Source of the DNA: Gentiana macrophylla
Taxonomy: Eukaryota > Streptophyta > Magnoliopsida > Gentianales > Gentianaceae
DNA: 64,000 nt
Assembly: GCA_026214975.1 (NCBI GenBank)
Contig: CM047817.1
Location: 58,338,246 to 58,402,245 of the forward strand
Reading direction: 5' to 3'
Shown: piece by piece, positions 34,765 to 47,000 of the stretch
Position numbering within the stretch: position 1 is the first letter of the stretch
Layout of the letters: every line of letters begins with the position of its first letter
The notes under the pieces: generated by a model
Told to the model about the DNA's origin: nothing
Databases searched by the model: none
What the model saw: the letters and a program-made list of their open reading frames with translations, nothing else
Program-made: the position numbers and the translations under genes

Positions 34765-35380
34765 TTTCTAACTATATAAGATATATTTGGTTTGTGCACA
34801 TCAATTAATAATATAAATTGTTTTACATTATATTAATATTAGATATTAATATATATACAAAAAAATATTAGATATTAATGAATATAGATTTTCACACACG
34901 TTTTAATTGATTTATGGTAATAAGATAAAGATAGTCAGTATTAGATATTGACAATATCTTGGAAATATTTAATATAAGATATTCAATGAAATGATATAAA
35001 TCAATCAAAGGTATCTTCCTCATTTCATTAGAAAAATGTTTTCTTTCTCCTCAATCTACTAGAAAGCTAATCCCAATCAGATTGGTGTAGCAAAAGGACC
35101 CGTGTTCTCCTTTAAATGGGAGGCTTGGCTAGCTCATTTGTACATCACAATTCCAAGAGACTAATAGTTTCTTGTGAAAAATAGAGAGCTTCTTAAAGAG
35201 GGTTTAGAGAGAGAGAAAAGGCTGGTGTAGCAACCGGATTTTTGTAGTAGCAATCCAATGGTGGATTCCGGCGGGTTGTTCACGTGGACTAGCGGTAGAG
35301 GCCGAACGCTTGGGCGGCTCAATGCACCACTACACTCCTTAGTCGGTCAAAGCGTCGATCTTTTAGATCAAGCAAGGTAT
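34549..35380 (+). repeat. Copia LTR, second part, truncated at its 3' end
   Basis: Continues the LTR of 28812-29822 after the Ale insertion. It holds an (AT)n tract, a promoter-like area, and from about 35130 the R/U5 text 'cacaattccaagag' to 'gatcaagcaaggtat'. The fragment at 35382-35890 is a reverse-complement relative. The last ~130 bp expected from that relative are missing here. Confidence 0.6.
34708..34760. repeat. (AT)n microsatellite
   Basis: About 50 bp of pure AT inside the split LTR. Confidence 0.97.
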
Positions 35381-35381
35381 T

Positions 35382-35890
35382 TGTTAGGAAATCACTAGTT
35401 TAACGCAGCGGAATTTAAAATTTAGATTTATTTTTTCCAAGATCGTCTTCATTTAACATAATAAAAACGTTAAGTAGTTCGACGGAATATACCTTGGCTG
35501 ATCCATAAGATCGAATCTTTGACCGTCAATGGAGAGTAGTACTGTGCGCAAGCCGTCCACACGTCCGGGCTCTATCGATTATCCACACGAACTCATCGCC
35601 GGAATCCCCTTTGGATTGCTGTCATAAAAATCCGGCTACTAGACCTGTCTTTTTCTCTCTCTCTAACTCTCTATTGGAAGCTCTCTATTTTACTCAAGAA
35701 CTATTAGCTCTTGGAATTGTGTTGTACAAAAGAAATAGCCAACACCTTTCTTATATAGAGGAAGTGGCGCCCCTTCTTTCCCTAATCTGATTAGGAGAAG
35801 CTTCCTAGCAGATGGATGAAAGAGAAAAACCTTTTCCCAATAAAACAAGGAAAATCACTTATATTGATTTATCTCTTTTATTATAATATA
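35382..35890 (-). repeat. Fragment of a related Copia LTR, reverse orientation
   Basis: Plus strand starts TGTTAGGAAATCACTAG; on the minus strand it ends CTAGTGATTTCCTAACA. Read on the minus strand it carries CTATATAAGAAAGGTG, then 'cacaattccaagag', then 'agccggattttt', all mirrored in 35130-35260. It is cut at its far end by another LTR fragment at 35891. Confidence 0.7.
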
Positions 35891-36165
35891 TGTTGGTCCC
35901 TTGGAAAGGCTAACACATGTTTAGAAGGGGGGTGAATAAACTTGTCACCAAAAACTAGATTAATTAACAATTAAGGTTAAGTTTTAACTTTTATGGAGTT
36001 AAGCTGACAAAGTTCAGTGCAAGTCAAACTGACTTATGCAAAACTGAGTCAACTGGCAGCAAATTTAAGTTATAGCCTTTAACTGGATCATGTTGATAGT
36101 ATTAGACAAAGCTTAACTATGCAAAATCGACTCGTGAATGTCGGGCCAGAATCGTGTATGCTAGT
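35891..36165 (-). repeat. Fragment of a SIRE-type LTR 3' end, reverse orientation
   Basis: Plus strand TGTTGGTCCCTTGGAAAGG and GGGGGGTGAATAAACTT mirror the end of the LTR at 36166-37874 (which ends with 'cccccc' and AGGGACCAACA). The rest is diverged. It ends where the next LTR starts. Confidence 0.6.
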
Positions 36166-37874
36166 TGTTGGACTTATTTTTAAGTTTTAGTGATGAGTGC
36201 CGACTAGTCATTATAGAGCAAAGGCAAAAGATGTCTAGATCAAATGTATAGGTTTATTAGAGTTTGATATTTGTATAGGTTTGATCAAACAAGCCTTGTA
36301 ATGGTCAGCTGACTTATATCAGCAGACCTGTCTAGGTCAGTAGGGTACTTAGGTCAGTAGACTTTTTAGGAACATGCTGAAGACTGAAGGCTGAGGGCTC
36401 AAAGTCAGTTATTGAAGGCTAAGGGATCAAACTTAGTAATTAAAGTCAAGGATATGGAATCAAAATTTAGGGAAGTCTGTGATGACCTAAACTGATTACA
36501 TATTCCTTGTGTACAAGGTCTAAGTTCCATAAGATAAGTTGTGATTGGAACTTAGTTATATGCAAAAAGGTGTAATCTAACTTCATAAATAAAAGTTAGA
36601 TAAAAGACAGTAAGCTGAAGTGTTTTTAAACAAATCATGATAAGGATAAGCTTACCGATGTGTATATCAGCAGACTTACGCTCGTGAACCTCACCGACAC
36701 ATATTTCGATTTAATCAAAGGTCGCATTGGAAGATTACAAAGAAAGGGACAAATAACAACCTCTCGATTTTATCAAACAAATCAATGGTTAAGATCAAAG
36801 GGACGTTGGGATCGATTCGCACCTTTATCCATTGGATACAAGTCAAAGGGTGGATGTATCTATTTATCAGAAAAAGGAATCGACAAAGGTCACCCTAGGA
36901 ATAATTTAAAAAGCAAGTCAAGATGGGACAAGTCCTGAAAACGGATATGTTTGAATTTCAAATATCACCACAAGGATTCCCACCTATAAATAGAGGACTC
37001 CTAATTCAGATACAAGTGATGAAAAAGATAAAAAATTTAAGGATCTATCATAAGCTAAAAGATTTCAATCTAGCAAACACCCTGCTGACCCTACTGAGCA
37101 TAAAGCTACTAATCCAGTATAATACTTCAAGTGTAATCTGCTTTCACGCTACATCAAGTTTGCACACTTGAAGATCTCAAGTCGATCATCATATCATCCT
37201 CGATCAAGTCGCTAAAAGTCGAATAACTTACTTTATTCAATCTTTCTTTACAAGAAAATCACGAGACAAAGAAAGCATCTTTTGAGGTGTGATAGACTGT
37301 TGCTTGTGGTGGAGTTGGTGAAGAGGCAATCCTACCCTTCAAGGACAAGTGGAAGTCTTTGGAACATCAATCTCATATGTTCCAAGTGTTCAGTTTATGA
37401 AACCATAGTTATTGGTGAAGGACAAGCAACTTAGGGATTTTTGTAACAGCTACATCAAAGATATCTAGTGAATTACCTGCAACATCACAGGAGAAGAGTG
37501 GACTGACAGGATTACATCACCTAGAACCACTATAAAATCTGCCTACTTACTTTCTGCATTTATATTCTGCATTTAGTTTATCTAGCACATCACCTTGCTG
37601 AATCTAGCAACTGAATTCACACACATACACTACTGAGTATCTAATACTTGGTATCATATTTAACAACAAGTAATAAGGATTAATTTTTGATATATTTCCA
37701 CAAGACAAATTCAAGAAACTCAACAAACCAACAGATTATCGAGTGTCGTCAGAGACCATCAAGTATCAAGCAAAGCATCAAGTTGCCGAGTTTGTTAACT
37801 CCAAAATTTTTAAGTGTTAAGTTTATTCACCCCCCCTCTTTAAAATTAACCAAAGACTTTTCAAGGGACCAACA
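36166..37874 (+). repeat. 5' LTR of element E1
   Basis: TGTTGGACTTATTTTTAAG to AAGGGACCAACA, about 1709 bp, with terminal repeat TGTTGG/CCAACA and the primer site right after. The sequence just before the end, 'ttattcacccccc', is typical of SIRE LTRs. The frame at 36660-36938 inside it is chance. Confidence 0.85.
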
Positions 37875-37876
37875 AT

Positions 37877-37891
37877 TGGTATCAGAGCAGT
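37877..37891 (+). other. Primer binding site of element E1
   Basis: TGGTATCAGAGCAGT, initiator-Met type, two bases after the LTR end. Confidence 0.92.
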
Positions 37892-38006
37892 GCTTCTGTT
37901 CTGAAGTAATCCTACTTGTTGTGCTTGTGAAAATTCTTTGAAAATTTTATCAATTTTCTAATTTTCAAAGCTTTGCATCATTGACAACAACCAGTATGCT
38001 AGAACG

Positions 38007-39072
38007 ATGTTGATGTACTCATTAGATCGTTTTGATGAATATAAACGCCGTGATGCAGCTTATCTAGCCGCAACACATGATGAAATGATGGATGTAATGG
38101 CTGATGGACCACCGAGATGACAAAAGTCAGAATCTCGATAATGAGATTCAAGATATTCCTAAGCCAAAGAGAGAATGGACAACAAGATAGAAAGAGAGCT
38201 AATCTCAACAACATTGCTATTGATATCATTTACAGAACTCTGGATAGCAATGTGTATATGAAAGTGAAAGATTGCAAAACTGCCAAGGAACTTTGGGACA
38301 AGTTGTAGTTAATCTGTGAAGGCACTGATGCTATCAAAAAGAACAAGATCAGTGTAGCAAAGAAGAAGTTCCAAGAGTTCAAAATGAAGCCAAATGAAAC
38401 CATTGAACAAATGGAATCTAGGTTCAATGCAATCATGGATGAACTCACCCTGCTGAGTGTGAAGTACTCACAGGAAGAAGTAAATTCAAAAATCTTGGAA
38501 GCTTTACCTGCCAAAGAAGTGTGGGAGATGAAGGTGACAACAATAGAGAAAATGAGAAGTCTACATGAGGAGGACACCTTCAAATTGTTCTCAGATCTTA
38601 AGGCATATGAGTTTAGCAAGAAACTGGTGCCTGAGACAGAAAAAGAGGAACCAAAAACTACTGCATTGGCTGCTGCACATCAAGAAGAAACATCAGGAGC
38701 CCAAGATGAGTTGCTGGATGAGATGCAAGAGCAGATTGCGTTGCTGAGCAAGAAAATTAGATTGATGAAAACTGGAAAGAGTTCACCTAGGAATTTCACA
38801 AAGAAATTCGGTGAAAAGAAAAAGGAAGAATCAAAGAAAGACAATGATACTTGTGCTATCATTGCAAGAAACCAGGACACTTCAAACTTGATTGTCCTGA
38901 GTTAAAACAGAAAAAGGAACCAGATTATCTTTGCTTTAACTGCAAGAAGCCTGGACATTTCAGACCTGATTGTCCAGATCTACAAAAGAGCAAAAGTCAA
39001 CAAAGAAGACATGGAAAGAAAGCAATGGTTGTCAAGATGAATCAAGTTATGGTTGAATCGATAAGGAAATGA
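38007..39072 (+). pseudogene. E1 gag with two zinc knuckles
   Basis: The gag text starts near 38007 (YSLDRFDEYKRRDAAYL). After a frameshift near 38115 it continues with RANLNNIAIDIIYRTLD, then CKTAKELWDKL, a TAG stop at 38306, then ISVAKKKFQEFKMKPNETIE and the helical text up to EALPAKEVWEMKVTTIEK. A Lys/Glu-rich segment leads to two zinc knuckles, CYHCKKPGHFKLDC and CFNCKKPGHFRPDC (38851-39000), in another frame. Gag packages the element's RNA in cytoplasmic particles. The true N-terminus is unclear because the start is frameshifted. Confidence 0.85.
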
Positions 39073-40290
39073 ATCTGATGACACTGGATTGGTTGCTGAA
39101 TTGGATGATTATGCCTTGATGGCTAACATGGATGAGACAGAGAAGGTATACAATTCTGTATCAATTAATACTCCAGCTGATAGTGATTGTGAATCCACCT
39201 GTGGTTCAAATCCCAAAAATTCTGATAATGAGGAAACTTTGGATGCCATCCTTAATCAGCTGAGGATAATACAATCTGGTTATGAGATTGTGAAGGCAGA
39301 AAAAGAAGCTCTTTAATTAGAAGTTGAAAGATTGAAAGCTTAATTGAGAATTCTTAAAGGAAAGGAAAAAGAAGTTGGACAGATTCAGCATAAGTCTGCC
39401 GAACATCCAGTAGCCACTGAATCTGCTGAACAATCTTATTTCTACACTGTATTCAAATCTGGGAAGCCCTATGGTGATAGGACAGGTCTGGGATTTGAAA
39501 CTCAACAATCGAAACATGAGTGGATCCAGTAAGGTTATTGAACCTAGTGCCAGAATTGGTCCTAAGTTTGTACCTGCACAAGACCCAATTCCAAGTAGGG
39601 TTGCTGAGACAGTAAAGCCTAATGAGAAAGTTTCAAGAAAGAAACATTAGAAGTCAAAAAGGTCAGCAGCACCTAACAAGAATAATAAATCCAAAGGTAT
39701 GATCACTGCACCTTCTAGCCTCTACCGATAGCGCAGACTCGCTACCAAGTCTCACTGGACCACGTATGGTAAGAATCAGAAATATTCCAAGGATAAGAAT
39801 CCTAAACCCAAAAATGTCAATCATTCAAGGGATACTTATCTCAAGGGGAAAGGTAAACTGTACCCTACTGATGATGATTGGAATATTCCTTCCCCCACTG
39901 ATAGAAACAGCAGATATAACCATATTGCTAGGGTAAAACCTATGCAATGGACTCAAGAGAGGACTTATATAAGAACTCAAAGATAGACCTCATGAGACTC
40001 CATATTACAGTATCGTTTCCTAACAGACAAAAGAAACCAATGGTTATACTCAAGCGCTTAACAAGAGAAATCACTTCAAACAGCACTATATACCAAAAAT
40101 CCAGAAAGTATATGTGAATCCTACACAACCAAATGTTAGACCTTACGGATGTGTAGAATACATGTTTGAACATAAGTATGACACCTTTAGAAAAAGACCT
40201 TATGGGAATTTGCCAGGGGTCATGCTTACCACTGACCATCATGGACCCAAAGAGTTTTGGTTACCTAAAATGCATTGATTTTGTTTTGTA
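39073..40290 (+). pseudogene. E1 gag-protease linker region
   Basis: An acidic segment (ELDDYALMANMDETEKVYN), a coiled-coil-like stretch with two stops in place of likely Gln, and then text such as SYFYTVFKSGKPYGDRTGLG, a known feature of SIRE polyproteins before the protease. A poorly readable, frame-broken part follows to 40290. Confidence 0.6.
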
Positions 40291-40586
40291 GGGTGTCTGG
40301 TACTTTGACAGTGGATGTTCCAGACATATGACAAAGAATAAGCACTGTCTGACAAGCTATGTAGCAAAGGATGGTCTAAGAGTGAACTTTGGAAACAAGA
40401 ACACACTTAGTTACACAAAAGTGTATGGTACACTTGTGAGAAATGGACTAACAATCAGGAATGTGGCATATGTTGAAGGACTGGACTACAACTTGCTGAG
40501 CACTGGACAATTCTGTGACATGGGATACAAGGTCACTTTTGACATAAGTACATGTACTCACCATCGCGGAAAGAGGTGATCAAGTT
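40291..40586 (+). pseudogene. E1 protease
   Basis: VWYFDSGCSRHMTKNK carries the aspartic protease D-S-G. It continues with VAYVEGLDYNLLSTGQFCD and VTFDISTCT, the expected Copia protease text, and is broken at 40577. It processes the polyprotein. Confidence 0.88.
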
Positions 40587-41650
40587 GTGTTGGTGGAAAA
40601 GACAATAAAATATGTATGTTGTGGATTGGTCAACTACAGCCTCGAAACTCACTCGATAGTGCATACCAAGTCAGAACTCAATTGGTTATGGCACAAGAAG
40701 TTAAATCATCTAAATTTTGATGATATCAATCAGTTGGTAAAGAAGAAACTGGTTATTGGTTTACCTGAGATCACATTCAAGAAAGATGCAATTTGTGATG
40801 CTTGTCGCCAAGGTAAACAGACAAAGTCAAGCTTTATGTCAAAAACAAAGCAATCAACTAAGAGAGTGTTGAGCCGATGCACATGGATCTATTTGGACCA
40901 AAGTTGACTCTAACAAGTGTAAAAGGAAAGAAGTACACCTTAGTTGTTGTGGATGATTATTCAAGATACACTTGTGTGGTATTCATGAATAAGAAAAGTG
41001 AAACTCTTCAAAAGACGCTAGAACTTTTGAAAAGATTACAAAATGAGAAAAGTGTGGCAGTAGTGAAGATCGATCGTATAAGGTACCGAGTTTCTCAATA
41101 AAGTAATAAGAGAATACTATGAACAAAATGGTGTACTACATCAACTTGTCATTGTTGGTACACCTCAACAAAATGGGGGTTGCTGAGAGAAGAAACATGA
41201 CTCTAAAAGAAGCACGAAGAACTATGATTTGTGAAGCATTGTTACCTGAAAGGTATTGGGCTGAAGCAGTTAATACATCATGCTATACACAAAATAGAAC
41301 CTCGGTGAACAAGAAGTCAAAGACACCTTATGAGATTTGGAATGGATGGATACCTAATATATCTTATTTCCATCCATTTGGAAGGAAATGTTTTATCTTA
41401 AATCATAAGGAGCAATTGAAGACCTTCCAACCCAAGTTAGATGAAGGAATTTTCTTGGGATATTCTTCCGATGAAGAAGGCATTCACAAAGATCAATAAA
41501 AAGGACATCAAACATGAAGAAACTATACATGTTGTGTTTGATGAACCTAAGTTCACTGAATGGAAGATGAAGATTCGTAACTCACCGAGAATCAACAAGT
41601 CACCGATCAAGAATGTGTTAATGTCTTGGAAAGGTTCAATGACTTAAAAG
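40587..41650 (+). pseudogene. E1 integrase
   Basis: The HHCC zinc domain reads LWHKKLNHLNFDDINQLVKK, then ICDACRQGKQTKSSF. After a frameshift the core shows MHMDLFGPKLTLTSVKGKKY (first Asp), VVDDYSRYTCVVF, a damaged second-Asp region near 41080-41110, and QNGVAERRNMTLKEARRTM with the catalytic Glu block. The C-terminal part shows YEIWNGWIPNISYFHPFG, FQPKLDEGIFLGYSSD. At least three frameshifts. Confidence 0.87.
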
Positions 41651-41843
41651 TTTCGACTCGCCTCTTGAACACCCTAAAAACTCTATTGATGCAACAATCG
41701 AGGTAGTTCAAGGATCTGCTGAACCCCCTGATGCTACAGCAGACCCTACTGAAGATGATGTTCCTGAGAATCAATCTAACCAGAATCCACCATGGTTAAG
41801 AGATCACCCTGCTGAACAAGTTATTGGCAACATACAGCAAGGT

Positions 41844-42770
41844 GTGAGGGCTAGAAGACAACTAGAAGCAATGTTTACATGCTTTCTATCTCAAATGGAA
41901 CCTAAAGTTCTTGAAGAAGCAATATCAGATCCAGATTGGATAATTGCTATGCAAGAAGAGTTGAATGAATTTGAAAGAAATCAAGTTTGGACACTAGTGG
42001 AAAGGCCTAATAATGCAAATATCAGTGCCACAAAATGGGTATACAGAAACAAACTGGATGAATCTGGTACCATTGTAAGGAATAAGGCCAGACTAGTAGA
42101 AAAAGGCTATTCTCAAGCAGAAGGAATAGATTTTGATGAGACATATGCCCCAGTTGCAAGATTGAAAGCAATCAGATTATTCTAGGCATTTGCTGCTTGT
42201 AAAAACTTCAAGGTATATCAGATGGATGTCAAAAGTGAATTTTTGAATGGCATTCTGGAAGAGGAGGTGTATGTTCAACAACCTCCTGGATTTGAAGTTA
42301 AAGATCAGGAAGATAAAGTGTATAGACTCAACAAAGCACTTTATGGTTTGAAACAATCACCAAGAGCATGGTATGAGACCCTATCTCAATTCTTGGAGGA
42401 CAATGGTTTTACCAAAGGTACCATTGACAAGACTCTTTTCAGAATCAGTGAAGGAGACATCACCATGCTGGTATAGATTTATGTGGATGACATAATTTTT
42501 GGTTCTGAAAATGATTTACTTTGTGAAAAGTTTGCAAATCTGATGAAAAGTAAATTCCAAATGAGTATGATGGGAGAATTGAACTACTTTTTGGGTTTAC
42601 AAGTCAAACAGTTGAAAGATGGAATCTTCATTCATCAAACCAAGTATACCAAGGAGATGCTGAAGAAGTTTGGTATGGAAAACAACACCAAGGTATCAAC
42701 TCCAATGAGTACAAACATAAGGTTGGATGAAGATAAAGAAGGAAAAGATGCTGATCAGACCTTATACGTA
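41844..42770 (+). pseudogene. E1 reverse transcriptase
   Basis: In order: [55 protein letters not shown], a TAG stop at 42183, [19 protein letters not shown] (catalytic Asp), [18 protein letters not shown], a TAG stop at 42474, then IYVDDIIFGSEN with the catalytic YVDD at 42480-42491, and MMGELNYFLGLQVKQL. Apart from the stops this is a nearly complete RT. Confidence 0.92.
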
Positions 42771-43426
42771 TGATGATAGGCAATCTCATCAGATGTCTTA
42801 CTACCAAAGAGACTGATATATCCTTTCCTGTAGGTGTTTGTGTAAGATTTCAATCAAAACCTAAGGAAAGTCATTTAGGTGCAGTCAAAAGAGTTCTCAA
42901 GTACCTAAAAGAGACTTTGAGAGTAGGGATATGGTATTCAAAAGATGGAAGTTTAAAAGTTATATCCTACTCAGATTCAGATTATGCTAGATGCAAGATT
43001 GATAGAAAAAGCACCGCAGGAACCTGTCAGTTAATGGGAAATAGACTGGTTTCCTGGTTCAGCAAGAAACAGAATTCAATATCAACTTCCACTTCTTTGG
43101 TAATAATATATTGTCGCTGAAGTTGTTGTGCACAAATAATGTGGCTAAGACAACAGTTAAGGGATTATAGGATTGAAGAAAAAGATATTCCAATTATGTG
43201 TGACAACACAAGTGCAATTGCAATTACTGAAAATCCTGTTTTGCACTCAAGAACCAAGCATATTGATGTCAGACATCATTTTATAAGAGATCATGTTGAA
43301 ATTAATGATGTGGTGGTTCTTTATATCCCTACTGAAGATCAACTTGTTGATATCTTCATTAAACCATTGAATAGTGAAAGATTTGCAAAATTAAGGACAT
43401 ATCTTGGAATCATTAAAGTTGACTGA
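42771..43426 (+). pseudogene. E1 RNase H, end of pol
   Basis: Shows CVRFQSKPKESHLGAVKRVL, VISYSDSDYARCKIDRKSTA (first catalytic Asp), LVSWFSKKQNSISTSTS, a frameshift at about 43100 that removes the AEYI block from frame, MCDNTSAIAITENPVLHSRT (Asp), HIDVRHHFIRDHVE, and the ending EDQLVDIFIKPLN. The stop TGA is at 43424-43426. Confidence 0.9.
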
Positions 43427-43453
43427 TATTTCTTTTATCAGCAGTGTACTGGA

Positions 43454-43630
43454 ATTCACCAAGGGGATTAGTATTTGCTATGTTGGGTGAGCTCACTTAG
43501 CAGAATAGTCATTGGTATCAATAATTCCATGTACTTATGTTTGGACAATTGAGCAAATGAGGTTTCCAAGGGGATTGGTCTTTGTCATGTTGGGTGAGCT
43601 CACTTGACATATCAGTTATTGGTATTAAAC
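43454..43630 (+). promoter_or_regulatory. Duplicated conserved element between pol and post-pol ORF of E1
   Basis: Two copies (43454-43527 and 43563-43630) of a motif 'CAAGGGGATT', 'ATGTTGGGTGAGCTCACTT', 'TTGGTAT', with the perfect palindrome GTGAGCTCAC at 43487-43496 and 43594-43603. One copy lies at the same place in element E2 (60742-60813). Function unknown. It could be a splice or RNA signal between pol and the extra ORF. Confidence 0.6.
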
Positions 43631-43968
43631 TTCATCTTGTATTATCAGTTGAACAAAACAAGAAATAATAGAAGATCAGCAGAGTAATTCTGTCAAGAAG
43701 AGGTCGTTGAGACTTATTTGTCGCCAGTCACAAACCAAGCTTCACCGATGCCAAGGTCATTTGAAGGAAACGTTACTCACCAAACTTACTAAATTCAAAA
43801 AGCAAATGGCGGGATATTTATCTTATCTTTATAACCACGGTTACACGATCGAACGGTTACTAACATTTATGGAAAAGTAATGGACCACGTGTCAAGACAA
43901 AGATTCACTCAAATTTAATCGTGGTTAATACCACTTTACATGATCTGACAGTTACAACTGCATTTGTC
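43631..43968 (+). other. Spacer before the post-pol ORF of E1
   Basis: No protein frame. It leads to the TATA box at 43969. Confidence 0.4.
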
Positions 43969-44084
43969 TATATATACAGACCTATACACAGAGACCACTT
44001 TCAAAACTCATATTGATTTTCTCTGCATTTACACTGTGTGAACGCAGATTTGAGAACTATCTTCTTCATCTTTTTCTTTCAAAA
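43969..44084 (+). promoter_or_regulatory. Possible internal promoter and leader of E1 post-pol ORF
   Basis: TATATATA at 43969-43976 follows GTC and precedes a CT- and A-rich leader. The likely start ATG (in AAAAATGGCACCCAAGG) is at 44085, 109 bases after the box. Element E2 has TATATAT at 61107-61113 and ATG at 61224 in AATGGCAGCC, 111 bases apart. The same spacing in two diverged elements supports a transcribed leader. No +1 can be mapped from sequence. Confidence 0.5.
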
Positions 44085-47000
44085 ATGGCACCCAAGGATG
44101 AAGTTCATATTGGAACCATGCAGTCAGAGTGTAAGAGGATATGTTACTGACTGTAACTCCACTGAGATAGCCATTAATATTGGACAAAGAATCAGACGGT
44201 TTGCTGGGCTAGAAGGTGTTATAAACAGAAGATTGGAACGAATCTCTTATGTCAATGTGTTGGAATTTTGGAGAAACATTGTCATACATGAAGGTAGGGA
44301 GGCTTTCACTACAACAGTCAATGGAAGAGAGATTGAAATATCTTCAGACCTACTGAGAAGTTTATTTCATTTTGGACATGGAAATGGTGCTCCTACCAAT
44401 CCAGAAGCAATGAATCTACAAAGAATGATGTTTTTAGATTCAATAAAGACAGATGATTCAATTGCTTCAAATCTAGGCATTAATGTGAAGTATATTGGTT
44501 ATGAGTACAATATGCTGATCAAATTGGTTGCCAAAACCATTTTGGGATTTGTTGGAAGCCTAGATACACTGTCTGGACCAAAAATAGACCTGCTGATCAT
44601 CATCTGTAGGAGTATGAAGTTTGATTGGGCTGGATTCTTCATACACTACATGAAGAAAGTGTGTATTGAAGATAGAGATGGTACAAGGAAGTCCAAGGTC
44701 AAGCCTTTATGTCTAATGATTCAAACCCTGCTGAATCACTTTTAGATACCTGATGTTTTATCTGAAAAGATTAACAAATCCAGATTCAATCCAGAAGTTG
44801 CTACTCCTATCCCTGGTCTGGATGATGATGAAGATTTAGATGATGAGGCTACTGGAAGTGATGATGATGGTGGAGATGATGATGATGGTGGTGAGCAGAT
44901 TAAGAAATTTATTAAGCCTGCTGCACCTAAGAAGGTTGCTGAAAAGATAAAGGCTGCTGATACAAGGAAAATCACAGAAGTGTTAAAGCCTAAAAAGACA
45001 AAGAAGCAAACAGCACAGACTGCTGAGTCTTCTGAGGGTCCAGCTGAAATTGAAATAACTGACCCTACTGTAGTTGCAAAGAAGAAGACTGTTGCTGAAG
45101 TTTTAAAGGAGAAACAGAAAGAATTCAGTAGAAAGAGGAAGGCTACTGAAGTTAAAAAAGAGGATCTCTCTAAAAGGATGAAAGAGATTTCCAAAAAGAA
45201 GAAACTTGGCAAAGGGAAACAATTGAAAACCTTGGAGGCTCAAAGGCAACATGAAGAAGAAGAAAGAGAGGCTATTGAGACTGAGCCCTTAACAATTATC
45301 AAGCCTATTGAGGATGTAGAGGTTGTTGATGAGCAACCTACTGAAGAATCACAACAGACTGCTGTAACTGAGCCTATTGTTGAAGTTGTTGTATCCTCTC
45401 CCAAAGAAAGGCCGCCGAGCTCTATCAAACTGCATGTTGTTGTTGAGCAACTTGCTGAAGAGCCACAGCAGACTACTGAGTCTACACCTGCTGTGGAAGT
45501 GGAAAAGTTGGTACAAGACTCTGCAAGTCCTGCAATAGTTCAGGGGGAAGAGCAATCTGTTGCTAACCCTGCTGATATTCATATAAGTTAGGGGAACCAA
45601 ATGTAGTACAGATGGAGGTAGTAGGGACTAACATACAACCTGAGCAACCTACTGACCTAGAAGCATCTGTGGAAGAAACTCTAAATCTATTTTTTGAGAC
45701 CTTTGGAGGTCAGCAAGATTCTCAACCTGCTCCCAGAAAGCCAACCATGCCATATGAAAGGAGGGAGCAGACATTAAAGAAGGATAAGGTAGATCCCAAC
45801 TTAAAAAGAGTGCAGAAATACTTTCAATGGAAGTTTGGATTCTACAATAGACAGAAATCAGCTGCTGATCCTATGAGTGGATTTGAAGAATGGGCATTTG
45901 ATCAGCTGGGTGTAGACAGCCTATTGGAATTAGTAAATACAACTTTACTGCAATCTAGGCTGATGGATCTGTTCGATGATGGGATGAAAAGTGGTACACT
46001 TATGTTCAAGGATCCAAAATACACACCTGACAGTGATTCATCTGATTCTGATGATGATCCCACCATGTTCCCTGGGGAGACCAGTGGAGTGGCACAAGGG
46101 ACAACTGATGTTGCCACTGGTCAAATATTTATCGATGATCACGGCAGATCGACCTCATTTGCTTTGAGTCTCGCTTGATGATCAGCAGAATGAAGATTTG
46201 GATGATGAGAGGATTACTGATCATAATGAGCCTGATGTCAGTTCAGAGAATTCAGCTCAATATCAAGAATGGATTGACACTGTGGGCACTCTCTCCAAGA
46301 CTGCCAATTTTCTAAGAAGAATTTCTGATATTAGGGAATTTCAACAAGAAAATAAGGGTGTATTCCCTGAACAAGTTGTTGTGGCACAGGTGGTACAGGT
46401 TGCTGAGGATCAGACATCACATGCTCAAAGGTTGGAATAAGAGGTACCGGTTGCTGAGGTACAAACAGCACCTGGACATTGGTTGGAACTATCTATGGGT
46501 TTGGAGGAAACCCCTGCAGTTGTTGAAGAACAGGCTGTTGTAGTGGAGCCTACTGGAGACAAGACCACTGTAGGGAAAGGTGGTCAGCAGACTGTTGTTA
46601 TTCATGAAGATGAACAAATTCTTGGACTATGACTACAAAGATGAAGAGTTTCAAATACCCGAAGAAGAACATGTTGATGATGAACCACAATAGGCATTTG
46701 TTCCAGCTTCATGAAGAACTCCGCTCTTGATCCTATTCTCGAGGAATTCCAAGAACCTAACCTCGCTGGAAGGGATATGAGCTTTGCCGTGGTTATCGCA
46801 GCATGAGGAGGCAACAATACAATGTAGAAGAGCCTGCTGATGGAGCTGATGGAGGAATGGCTGGTGGGGTACCAGCACATGTTTTGGATGAGTTGAGGAC
46901 TATCAGAAATGAGATTGCAAACTTAAGAACTCAACTTGATAGGCAAGAGCAAAGATTTGAATATTTAATGAATTTAGTGGAGAATAGAGGAAGAACCACT

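Noticed and set aside
44742..45212. Minus-strand Ser/Phe-rich frame that looks membrane-like
   Set aside because: Antisense of the Lys/Glu/Asp-rich part of the E1 post-pol ORF.
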